In this document: positions 36,989-45,028 of the stretch, piece by piece
How the letters are laid out: every line of letters begins with the position of its first letter
Position numbering within the stretch: the first letter of the stretch is position 1
Assembly (NCBI RefSeq): GCF_016745505.1
Contig: NZ_JAERUC010000028.1
Location: forward strand, 1 to 64,000
Reading direction: 5' to 3'
Length of the DNA stretch: 64,000 nt
Source: Streptomyces silvae
Lineage (GTDB): Bacteria > Actinomycetota > Actinomycetes > Streptomycetales > Streptomycetaceae
The notes under the pieces: model-generated
What the model was told of the DNA's origin: nothing
Databases searched by the model: none
What the model saw: the letters and a program-made list of their open reading frames with translations, nothing else
Position numbers and translations under genes: made by a program

Positions 36989-38277
36989 ATCGGCTCCAGG
37001 TTATCGGCCGCGGCGCGGCGTACGAGCGGTACCCGGGCGGAGACGGCCGTGCCCAGACCGGGTTCCGACTCCACCTCGACGGTGCCGGCGATCCGCTCGG
37101 CGCGGGCCCGCATCCCGCCGAGGCCGAAGCCGCCCGCGCCGCTGCGCGGGGGCAGGGCGGCGGGGTCGAAGCCGCAGCCGTCGTCGCGTATGTCCAGGGT
37201 GATCTCGTCGCCCATGTAGGAGAGGGTGACGCCCGCCCGTGCCGCCCCCGCATGGCGGGCGGCGTTGGCGAGGGCCTCCTCGGCGATGCGGAGCAGGGTG
37301 GCGCCGACCTCGTCGTGGAGCGGTTCGACGGTGCCGGTGACGGTGAGGTCGGCGCGTGCGCCCGTGCGGCCCGCCCAGTCGTCGACGGTCCTGCGGAGCG
37401 CGCCCGGCAGGTCGTCGCGCTCCAGCGCGGAGGGCACCAGGTTGTGCACGGAGCGGCGGGCCTCGCCGAGGCTGTGGCGGGCGAGCGCCGAGGCACGGTC
37501 GAGGTGTTCACGGGAGCGCGCGGGGTCGTCGGTCGAGGTGACGGCCTGGAGCTGGGCGATGATCCCGGTCAGGCCCTGCGCGAGGGTGTCGTGGATCTCG
37601 GCGGCCAGCCGGCGCCGCTCGTCGGCCACCCCGGCCTCCCGTGCCTGGAGCAGCAGTTGGGCGTGCAGGGTGGCGTTCTCGGCGAGGGCCTGTTCCAGCC
37701 GGGTGTTGGCGAGTTCCAGCTCGGAGATGGTCTCGGTCTGGCGCCTGGTCCGCTCCGCCTCGCGGGCGCCGATGTTGCCGAAGAACAGGGCGAGGGAGGC
37801 GTGCAGGACGAAGAGGGCGCCGAAGGCCGCCCAGTTGGTGAGGGAGGCCGGGGGCATCCCGCTTCCGGACTGGGAGCCCGCCATGGTGACGGCGGTGCAC
37901 AGCATCCCGGCGCGTGCGTACCGCTTCGGCAGCAGGTCGCCGACGTCGAAGTAGCCGATGATCGCGTAGATGGAGAAGAACGGGTTGCACCAGCAGAGCG
38001 CGAACGCCAGCACGGTCCGCAGGACGTAGTACACGACGGCGGCCCGGGGGTGCGGGGCCGCGTCCCGCCGGGTGCGGCCCCACCACAGCTGGAGGGCGCA
38101 GGCCGCCGCCGTCAGGGCACCCGCCGCGTACACGTCCCTCCCGGACATCCCGACGAGGCCGGAGGAGAGCGCGGCCATCAGGACGGCGATGCCCAGGAGG
38201 GTGTACGGGCCGTACCGGTGGAAGCGCCGCTCCATCGTCGTACCGTCCCGTGCCGTCCCCACGACGACCGTCCTCAT
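36985..38277 (-). CDS. Sensor histidine kinase (HisKA_3/NarX-type)
   Basis: About 430 residues. Five to six membrane helices occupy residues ~20-165 with no large extracellular loop, an intramembrane-sensing layout. A coiled linker follows. The dimerisation motif RRLAAEIHDTLAQGLTGI carries the phospho-His, and the HATPase domain includes EEALANAARHAGA and GGFGLGGMRARAERIAG. ATG 38277 is supported by GGGAG 8 nt upstream. The frame beyond is a shadow of the permease gene. It is paired with the overlapping response regulator and, five bases upstream, the exporter permease. Such systems often respond to membrane-active antibiotics. Confidence 0.94.
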   Translation of the reverse strand: MRTVVVGTARDGTTMERRFHRYGPYTLLGIAVLMAALSSGLVGMSGRDVYAAGALTAAACALQLWWGRTRRDAAPHPRAAVVYYVLRTVLAFALCWCNPFFSIYAIIGYFDVGDLLPKRYARAGMLCTAVTMAGSQSGSGMPPASLTNWAAFGALFVLHASLALFFGNIGAREAERTRRQTETISELELANTRLEQALAENATLHAQLLLQAREAGVADERRRLAAEIHDTLAQGLTGIIAQLQAVTSTDDPARSREHLDRASALARHSLGEARRSVHNLVPSALERDDLPGALRRTVDDWAGRTGARADLTVTGTVEPLHDEVGATLLRIAEEALANAARHAGAARAGVTLSYMGDEITLDIRDDGCGFDPAALPPRSGAGGFGLGGMRARAERIAGTVEVESEPGLGTAVSARVPLVRRAAADNLEPI

Positions 38278-38282
38278 CTGTG

Positions 38283-39065
38283 TCACTCCCAGCGGAAGAG
38301 CCTGGTCGACGCCGTGCCCAGCGCCGCGGTCCACACCATCATGACGCCGAGGTGCGCCCAGCCCGGCCAGTGGCCGAGACCCGCCTGGTCCAGTGCCTGG
38401 GAGGCGGCGCCGAAGGGTGTGAACTCGACGATCCGGCGGAGCAGGTCGGGCATGGTCTGGACGGGCACCCAGACCCCGGCCGTGAACATCATGACCAGGT
38501 ACGCCACCGAGCCGACGGCGGCCGAGACCTTGGTCGTCCTGGACAGCGCGCAGATGGTGGCGCCGAGCGCGAGGACGCAGGCGACGGCCAGCAGGAGCGC
38601 CAGGGCGTAACCGTCGGTCCGGCGTGGCAGGGGCACCCCGAAGGCGATCCGGCCGACGGCCATGACGAGGACGGCGGAGCCCAGCGAGGCCGCCCCGTGC
38701 AGCACGATCTGCGCGGCGAGCAGCGCCGAGGGGCGTACCGGGGTGGCAGACATACGGCGCAGGATGCCGCGTTCGCGGTAGCCGGCGAGGACGGGCGGCA
38801 TGGCCTGCAGTCCGGCCATGATCAGGGCGAGCAGCACGGCCACGGGGACGTACAGCTCGATGACGCTGCGCCCGCCGAGGTCGTCGGTCTCCTCCCGGAA
38901 GGACGGGATGAGGCCGAGGATCGTGAGGAGGGCGGCGGGGAAGACCAGGATCCAGAAGAGGCTGCCGGGTTCCCGGAGGAAGAGCCGGGTCTCCGCCCTC
39001 AGTACGGCGGTGAGCGGACGGGGCGCCGGGGTGGCCGGCACCGGGGCGGTGGTGGTCGTGGGCAT
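38283..39065 (-). CDS. ABC-2 type drug exporter permease (DrrB-like)
   Basis: A 260-residue protein with six membrane helices. The ABC-2 signature RERGILRRMSATPVRPSALLAAQI follows the second helix. It forms an exporter with the ATPase encoded immediately upstream (1-bp overlap) and belongs to the same operon as the two-component system. Drug or lipid export is typical of the family. Confidence 0.92.
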   Translation of the reverse strand: MPTTTTAPVPATPAPRPLTAVLRAETRLFLREPGSLFWILVFPAALLTILGLIPSFREETDDLGGRSVIELYVPVAVLLALIMAGLQAMPPVLAGYRERGILRRMSATPVRPSALLAAQIVLHGAASLGSAVLVMAVGRIAFGVPLPRRTDGYALALLLAVACVLALGATICALSRTTKVSAAVGSVAYLVMMFTAGVWVPVQTMPDLLRRIVEFTPFGAASQALDQAGLGHWPGWAHLGVMMVWTAALGTASTRLFRWE

Positions 39066-39976
39066 CAGGCGTCCTGCTCCGTGAGGTCGAGGAAGGCGTC
39101 GTCCAGGCTGGTCTCCAGGACACGGAGCCGGCTGGCGGTGATGCGGAGTCCGGCCAGCAGCGAGATCACCGCGTCGGCGGTCGCGTCGGTGCCGTGGACG
39201 GTGATCCGGCCGTCGTGGCCGTCGGTGGAGACCGACACCGCGCCGGGGAGCCGGGCGAGTTCGCCGGGGTCGGGGAGCGGCTTCGAGGGGGTGAAGGAGA
39301 TGACGGTGGAGCCGGCGGAGCGGTCGATCAGTCCGGAGGGGGTGTCGAGGGCGGCGAGGCGGCCCTTGTCGATGACGGCGATCCGGTCGCAGAGCCGCTG
39401 GGCCTCCTCCATGAAGTGGGTGACCAGGACGACCGTCACCCCGCCGTCCCGTACCTCCTCGATGAGCTGCCAGGTGTCGCGCCGGGCGCGGGGGTCGAGG
39501 CCGGTGGTCAGCTCGTCGAGGACGACCACGCGCGGGTTCCCGATGAGGGCGAGCGCGATGAACAGCCGTTGCTTCTGGCCGCCGGAGAGGGTGGCGAAGC
39601 GGCGGTCGAGGTGGCTGTCGAGGCCGAGCCGTTCGGCGAGCGCGTGCCGGTCGGCGGGGCGCGGGTAGAAGGCGCTGTAGAGCTCCAGCGCCTCACGCAC
39701 GGTCAGCTTGGGCTGGAGTTCGCTCTCCTGGAGCTGGGCGCCCAGCAGCTGGGTGACCTCGTGCCGGTCGGTGGCGGGGTCGAGTCCGGCGACCCGGACG
39801 GTTCCCGCGTCGGGGATCCGGAGGCCTTCGACGCATTCGACGGTGGTGGTCTTGCCGGCTCCGTTGGGGCCGAGGATCCCGAAGATCTCCCCCTCGTCGA
39901 CGGTGAAGTCCACCCCGTCGACCACCGGGCGCCCGCCGTAGGCCTTGTGGAGCCCGTGTACTTCGATGATTGCCAT
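39065..39976 (-). CDS. ABC exporter ATP-binding protein (DrrA-like)
   Basis: A 303-residue ATPase with Walker A (GPNGAGKTT), signature (LSGGQKQRLFIA), Walker B (VVVLDELTTGLD) and a C-terminal regulatory domain of about 85 residues typical of DrrA-like drug pumps. In the extended Walker B the usual DEP is DEL. It is the first gene of the leftward operon, divergent from the heterodimeric exporter. Confidence 0.93.
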   Translation of the reverse strand: MAIIEVHGLHKAYGGRPVVDGVDFTVDEGEIFGILGPNGAGKTTTVECVEGLRIPDAGTVRVAGLDPATDRHEVTQLLGAQLQESELQPKLTVREALELYSAFYPRPADRHALAERLGLDSHLDRRFATLSGGQKQRLFIALALIGNPRVVVLDELTTGLDPRARRDTWQLIEEVRDGGVTVVLVTHFMEEAQRLCDRIAVIDKGRLAALDTPSGLIDRSAGSTVISFTPSKPLPDPGELARLPGAVSVSTDGHDGRITVHGTDATADAVISLLAGLRITASRLRVLETSLDDAFLDLTEQDA

Positions 39977-40129
39977 GCCCGCAAGGATTCCGGCGGGCGG
40001 GCGGCCCCGGTATCCGCCGTCACGCTCGAACCGGCATCATCCGATCGGTTGACCGGGCACTGCGACCCACGGCGTGTGACCGGAAAACCACGTGAGCGAT
40101 GTCAGTGGTGAACCATAGGCTCGCTCCTG

Positions 40130-41944
40130 ATGCCCGAAAAACCTGCAGAGCCCACGGACCGGTCCGCCGTGCGCTCCCTCCTGCGACTGTGGCCCTATGT
40201 CAGACCGGTGCGCCTGCGCTGGATCAGTGCCGCCCTGGTGGCGGTTCTCGCGTCCTGTCTCGCCCTGGTGATCCCACTGATCCTGAAGTGGATGGTGGAC
40301 GGCCCCGTCGCGGACCGTGATCCGGGCGGGGTCTGGCTGGGGGCGCTCTACCTGTTGCTGCTGGGGATCGTCGAGGCCGGGCTGTTCGGGCTCCGGCGGT
40401 GGCTCGTGGCCCGGCCGCTGGCGGGGGTGGAGGCGGCGATGCGCGCCGATCTCTACCGCCATCTCCAGCGGCTGCCGGTGGCGTTCCACGACCGCTGGCC
40501 CTCGGGGCAGTTGCTCTCCCGCGGGACCACTGACCTGATGCTGCTGCGGATGTTCCTGGCGTTCCCGCTGACGTTCCTGCTGGTCAACGGCACGACGATT
40601 CTCGTCGGTTTCGTCATCCTGTTCGTCCAGGAGTGGTCGCTGGGGCTGGTGCTGCTCGCGCCGGCCGTTCCTCTGATGGTCCTGTGCTCGCTCTTCGAGA
40701 CGAAGTACGCGCTGGTGGCACGGAAGGCCCAGGACCAGGTCGGCGATCTGACGACGGTCGTCGAGGAGAGCGTGCTGGGCATCCGGATCGTCAAGGGCTT
40801 CGGCCGCAACCGCAGCCAGGCGCTCGCCTTCCGCGCGCTGGCGCAGCGGCTGCGCGCCACGGAGCTGGGCAAGGCCCGGCTGCTCGCGGGCATCTGGGCG
40901 CTCATCACCGCCATCCCGGAGCTCGCGATCGGCGCCGCGCTGGTCCTCGGCACGATCGAGGTCGCGAACGGCGGGCTGTCGGCGGGCACGCTCGTCGCGT
41001 TCCTCTCGACGGCGCTGGCGCTGCGCTGGCCGGTCGAGTCGATCGGCTTCCTGCTGGCCATGAGCCAGGAGTCGGCGACGGCCGCCGACCGCTACTTCGA
41101 GGTCATGGACGTCGCGGAGGAGCCGGAGCCCGAGGCACCGGGAGAAGCGGCCGGAGCGGGCCGGGGCATCGTCTTCGAGGGGGTGGAGTTCCGCTATCCC
41201 GACGCGGGTCCCGGCTCACCGCCCGCCCTCGCCAGGATCGATCTGCACATCCGTCCCGGCGAGACGATGGCCCTGGTGGGAGCCACGGGTTCCGGGAAGA
41301 CGACGCTGACGGCGCTCGTCCCCCGGCTGCACGAGGTCACCGGCGGCCGGATCCTGCTGGACGGCGAGGACATCGCCACCATGCGGCGGTCCCGGCTGCG
41401 CGAGCTGGTGTCGGTGGCCTTCGAGGAGCCCACGCTGTTCTCGGCGACCGTCGGGGAGAACGTGCTGATGGGCGCGGAGGGCGCGAGCGAGAAGGAGCTG
41501 CGCCGGGCGCTGTCGGTGGCGCAGGCCGGTTTCGTGCACGACCTTCCGCAGGGCGTCGGCACCCAGGTCGGCGAGCAGGGGCTCAGCCTCTCCGGCGGCC
41601 AGCGGCAGCGGCTCGCCCTGGCCCGTGCCGTCGTCGGGGCACCGCGCTTCCTGGTGCTGGACGACCCGCTCTCCGCCCTGGACGTGCACACGGAGGCGCT
41701 GGTGGAGGCGGCGCTGCGGCGCGTGCTGGAGGGCACGACGGCCCTGGTCGTCGCCCACCGGCCGTCCACGGTGATGCTCGCGGACCGGGTGGCCCTGCTG
41801 TCCGGGGGCCGGATCACCGCCGTGGGAACCCATCAGGAACTCCTGCGCACCCACGCCGAGTACGCCTGGCTGATGTCCGGGGCCGGGGACACCGGCGCCC
41901 GCGACACCGGAGTTCTCGTTTCCGAGGAGGGCAGCACCCGATGA
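40130..41944 (+). CDS. Heterodimeric ABC exporter subunit with degenerate catalytic site
   Basis: A 604-residue fusion of a six-helix transmembrane domain (~20-310) and an ATPase domain. Walker A (GATGSGKTT) and the signature LSGGQRQRLALA are intact, but Walker B reads LVLDDPLSALD, with Asp in place of the catalytic Glu. This is the typical degenerate half of heterodimeric exporters (BmrCD/TM287-288 type). Its stop overlaps the partner start by 4 bp. The TetR gene behind the pair converges on it and may control it. Confidence 0.94.
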   Translation: MPEKPAEPTDRSAVRSLLRLWPYVRPVRLRWISAALVAVLASCLALVIPLILKWMVDGPVADRDPGGVWLGALYLLLLGIVEAGLFGLRRWLVARPLAGVEAAMRADLYRHLQRLPVAFHDRWPSGQLLSRGTTDLMLLRMFLAFPLTFLLVNGTTILVGFVILFVQEWSLGLVLLAPAVPLMVLCSLFETKYALVARKAQDQVGDLTTVVEESVLGIRIVKGFGRNRSQALAFRALAQRLRATELGKARLLAGIWALITAIPELAIGAALVLGTIEVANGGLSAGTLVAFLSTALALRWPVESIGFLLAMSQESATAADRYFEVMDVAEEPEPEAPGEAAGAGRGIVFEGVEFRYPDAGPGSPPALARIDLHIRPGETMALVGATGSGKTTLTALVPRLHEVTGGRILLDGEDIATMRRSRLRELVSVAFEEPTLFSATVGENVLMGAEGASEKELRRALSVAQAGFVHDLPQGVGTQVGEQGLSLSGGQRQRLALARAVVGAPRFLVLDDPLSALDVHTEALVEAALRRVLEGTTALVVAHRPSTVMLADRVALLSGGRITAVGTHQELLRTHAEYAWLMSGAGDTGARDTGVLVSEEGSTR

Positions 41945-43815
41945 CCAGTACGACTGCCGACGGAGCCGCCCTCGCCGACGAGGACCTGCCGGACGGAGAC
42001 GCCGGGCCCCGCGAGCCGGGCGGCGCGGACGCGTTCGACGCCGACGCCCTGCCCGCCCCCCGGGGTGCCACCCTGGCGCTGCTCACCTCTCTGCTCGCGC
42101 CGCTGCGGGCCCGGGTGGTCGTGGCGTCCCTGCTGCTGCTCGTCCAGCAGGCCGCCGTGCAGGCGGGGCCGCTGCTCGTGGCGTACGCCATCGACAGCGG
42201 TGTGCCCGCGTTCCGGGACCACGACTACGGCCCGCTGGCGGCCGTGGGCATCGGGTACGCCGTGTGCTCGGTCGGCGCGGGGCTCCTCCAGTACGCCTTC
42301 ATCCGGGCGGCCGCGCGGATCAACCAGGACGTGCTGCTCGATCTGCGCGGCCGGATCTTCCGTCACGCGCAGGCGCTGAGCGTCGACTTCCACGAGCGCT
42401 ACACCTCCGGCCGGCTGATCTCCCGCTCGACCACGGACGTGGAGTCCCTGCGTGAGCTGCTGAGCGAGGGCCTCCAGGAACTCATCGGGGTGGTCCTGTC
42501 GTTCGTGTCGATCTCCGTGATGCTGCTCTGGCTCGACCTCGGCATCGGTGCGATCGCCGTGGCCTCCTTCGGCCCCCTGTATCTGCTGGTGCGGGCGTAC
42601 CAGCGGCGGGCCGCCAAGGCGTACTCGGCGCGTTCCTCGGCGATCGCCGCGGTCATCGTGAAGTTCGCCGAGACGATGAACGGGATCCGTCCGGTGCAGG
42701 CCTTCCGCAGGGAGCGCGCCAACGACCAGGACTTCGCGGTGCTCAACCGCGGCCATGAGCTGAGGAACGGCGACGCGCTGCTGGAGATGGCCCGCTATGT
42801 CGTCGGCTCCCGGCTCGTCGCCAACACCGCGGTGGCGGCGATGGTGCTGTGGGGCGCCTACCGGGTCGCTTCGGACACGCTGGCGCTCGGTGTCCTGGCC
42901 GCCGCGGTGCTGTATCTGCGGCGGCTCTACGACCCGATCGACCGGCTCGCGATGTTCCTCAACTCCTACCAGTCGGCGGCGGCTTCGCTGGAGAAGATCG
43001 CGGGCCTGCTGGCACAGACGCCCACCGTGCCCGAGCCCGTGGCACCGAAGGTGCTGCCCGCGCTCGCCGGTGAACACCCGGGCCGCGAGGTGGTGTTCGA
43101 CGGGGTGCGGTTCGCCTACCGTACGGGCGGCGAGGTCCTGCCGCGCTTCGACCTGACGATCCCGGCGGGCCGGACCGTGGCCGTGGTCGGCTCGACGGGG
43201 GCCGGCAAGTCGACGCTGGCCAAGCTGCTGGCCCGCTTCTACGACCCGACGGAGGGCCGGGTGCTGCTCGACGGCACCGATCTGCGCGATCTGGCGACGG
43301 CCGAGCTGCGGCGCGGTGTGGTGATGGTGACCCAGGAGGCGTTCCTGTTCTCCGGGACGATCGCCGAGAACATCGCGATCGGCCGTCCGGAGGCGACACC
43401 CGAGGAGATCGAGCGCGCGGCGAAGGCCATCGGGGCGCACGACTTCATCAGCTCGCTGCCCGACGGGTACGACACGGACGTCCGCAAGCGGGGCGGCCGG
43501 ATCTCCGCCGGGCAGCGCCAGCTGGTGGCCTTCGCGCGGGCGCTGCTCGCGGACCCGGCGGTACTGATCCTCGACGAGGCCACGAGTTCGCTGGACATCC
43601 CGGGCGAGCGTGCGGTGCAGCGGGCGATGGACACGGTGCTGCACGGGCGCACGGCGGTGGTGATCGCGCACCGTCTGTCGACCGTGGAGATCGCGGACCG
43701 GGTCCTGGTGATGGAGCACGGCCGGATCGTGGAGGACGGCACCCCGGCCGAACTCATCGGCGGTACGGGGCGGTTCGCGGGCCTGCACCGCGCGTGGAAG
43801 GAGAGCCTGGCCTGA
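41941..43815 (+). CDS. Heterodimeric ABC exporter subunit with catalytic Glu and altered signature
   Basis: A 624-residue transmembrane-ATPase fusion. Walker A (GSTGAGKST) and Walker B with catalytic Glu (LILDEATSSLD) are normal, but the signature is ISAGQRQL instead of LSGGQ. This complements the partner: together they make one competent and one degenerate ATP site. An acidic N-terminal tail of about 40 residues precedes the first helix. Likely exports drugs, lipids or a peptide. No substrate gene is adjacent. Confidence 0.94.
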   Translation: MTSTTADGAALADEDLPDGDAGPREPGGADAFDADALPAPRGATLALLTSLLAPLRARVVVASLLLLVQQAAVQAGPLLVAYAIDSGVPAFRDHDYGPLAAVGIGYAVCSVGAGLLQYAFIRAAARINQDVLLDLRGRIFRHAQALSVDFHERYTSGRLISRSTTDVESLRELLSEGLQELIGVVLSFVSISVMLLWLDLGIGAIAVASFGPLYLLVRAYQRRAAKAYSARSSAIAAVIVKFAETMNGIRPVQAFRRERANDQDFAVLNRGHELRNGDALLEMARYVVGSRLVANTAVAAMVLWGAYRVASDTLALGVLAAAVLYLRRLYDPIDRLAMFLNSYQSAAASLEKIAGLLAQTPTVPEPVAPKVLPALAGEHPGREVVFDGVRFAYRTGGEVLPRFDLTIPAGRTVAVVGSTGAGKSTLAKLLARFYDPTEGRVLLDGTDLRDLATAELRRGVVMVTQEAFLFSGTIAENIAIGRPEATPEEIERAAKAIGAHDFISSLPDGYDTDVRKRGGRISAGQRQLVAFARALLADPAVLILDEATSSLDIPGERAVQRAMDTVLHGRTAVVIAHRLSTVEIADRVLVMEHGRIVEDGTPAELIGGTGRFAGLHRAWKESLA

Positions 43816-43821
43816 GGCGCC

Positions 43822-43854
43822 CCGGGCCGGGGCGGCCCGGAGCCCCCGGCCCGG
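43822..43854. terminator. Bidirectional terminator between exporter and TetR genes
   Basis: An 11-bp stem CCGGGCCGGGG/CCCCGGCCCGG with an 11-nt loop fills the 39-bp gap between the two convergent stops. Confidence 0.75.
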
Positions 43855-44484
43855 TCAGGCGGCCGGTCCGTAGGCCCGCAGGAAGGTGTCGACGGCGGCC
43901 CGGGCCACCGCCCGGGTCTCGGCGGCCGGGACCGTGCGGGTGCCCAGCCGGGTGCGCGCCTCCATGGGCCCGGTGAGCAGGGAGAGGAGCTGCTCCGCCG
44001 CCAGGGCCGGGTCGCAGGGGCGCAGCCGGCCGGCCAGCGAGAGCCGGGCCAGCCGGTCCGCCAGCGCCTCGCCGAGCCGCCCCTGGGTGCGGTCCTGGAC
44101 GGCCGCGATCAGGTCGGGGAAGCCTCCGACCTGGGCGTACGTCAGCCATCGCAGCGCACGGGCGCGTTCGCCGCAGCAGACCTGGAGCATGCGGTACGCC
44201 GTGTCCTCCAGGGCGGCGCGAAGATCGTCACCGGGCGCCCGCAGCTGTTCGGCCACGGCGAGGTTCTCCGCCATCGCCGTGTCGGCGGCCGCCTCGATCG
44301 CCTGCCGGAACAGATTCTCCTTGTCCCTGAGGTGGTGGTAGACCGTCGGCTTGGCGACGCCCGCCTCCTCCGCGATCTCCCGTACGCAGGCGTTCTCGTA
44401 GCCCCGGCGCGCGAAGACGGTGAACGCGGCGTCGAGGATCGCCTGCCGCTTGTCGATACGTCCCCTCGAAGGCGACTTCACCAT
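43855..44484 (-). CDS. TetR-family transcriptional repressor
   Basis: A 209-residue regulator. The helix-turn-helix (~15-60: AILDAAFTVFARRGYENACVREIAEEAGVAKPTVYHHL) is followed by a helical ligand-binding domain with CC at about residue 111. ATG 44484 opens with a basic tail MVKSPSRGRIDKRQ. The frame extends upstream to 44640, but that part overlaps the likely gene fragment on the other strand. It most likely controls the convergent ABC exporter. Confidence 0.92.
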   Translation of the reverse strand: MVKSPSRGRIDKRQAILDAAFTVFARRGYENACVREIAEEAGVAKPTVYHHLRDKENLFRQAIEAAADTAMAENLAVAEQLRAPGDDLRAALEDTAYRMLQVCCGERARALRWLTYAQVGGFPDLIAAVQDRTQGRLGEALADRLARLSLAGRLRPCDPALAAEQLLSLLTGPMEARTRLGTRTVPAAETRAVARAAVDTFLRAYGPAA

Positions 44485-44489
44485 CCTCC

Positions 44490-44650
44490 CCCGGCCGGCC
44501 AGGCTCTCGGCCGTACGGCTGTCCGACGACCTGGACCCGGGCCTCGGCGAGCGGATCATGGCGATGCACCTGAAGAAGGTGGCGACGTACCCGGAGTGGG
44601 GCCGGCTCCTCGACGCCATCCCCGACGTACGCGTCTCCACCGAGGCCTGA
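44490..44650 (+). pseudogene. Possible orphan 3' end of a lost gene
   Basis: A plus-strand open frame ending LLDAIPDVRVSTEA then TGA reads like real protein in its last ~45 residues. It has no room for a full gene because the TetR gene begins directly before it on the opposite strand. A large terminator hairpin follows 31 bp after the stop. Together this suggests the tail of a gene whose 5' part was deleted or replaced. I do not recognise the family. Confidence 0.25.
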
Positions 44651-44681
44651 CGGAGGCCCGACGGGGACGACCGGAGAACGG

Positions 44682-44715
44682 GACGGCGCGGAACTGGCCA
44701 CAGTTGCGCGCCGTC
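44682..44715 (+). terminator. Long terminator-like hairpin without an intact upstream gene
   Basis: A 9-bp outer stem GACGGCGCG/CGCGCCGTC and 5-bp inner stem AACTG/CAGTT, with a single mismatch between and a GCCA loop plus flank. The remaining gap to 45028 carries a TTGACG -35-like box (44910-44915) that may start the protease transcript. Confidence 0.6.
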
Positions 44716-45028
44716 TCAGCCCGTGGTCCCCGTCCGCTTCCGCATGCCCGCCCCGCGTGCCGAGGCTACCGACGGAAACCCCTCTCTGCCCTGCGGTGTA
44801 CGGAGGATGACCGTCCCATCAACCCCGCACGCCACACGGATGACACACGGCGAAACGTCCGCTTAACGAACATGACCATTCCGGCAACGGACGAGATCCG
44901 GCCAATGTGTTGACGCGGTCCTGACACACCCCTGTTCCGGCTGACACTCTTCCTCCGTTCCACGCACCGCCTGCTCTGCCGGCCCGCTCACCCAGCGGGT
45001 CGTGGCCCCCCTCGCAGAAGGAGTCCGC

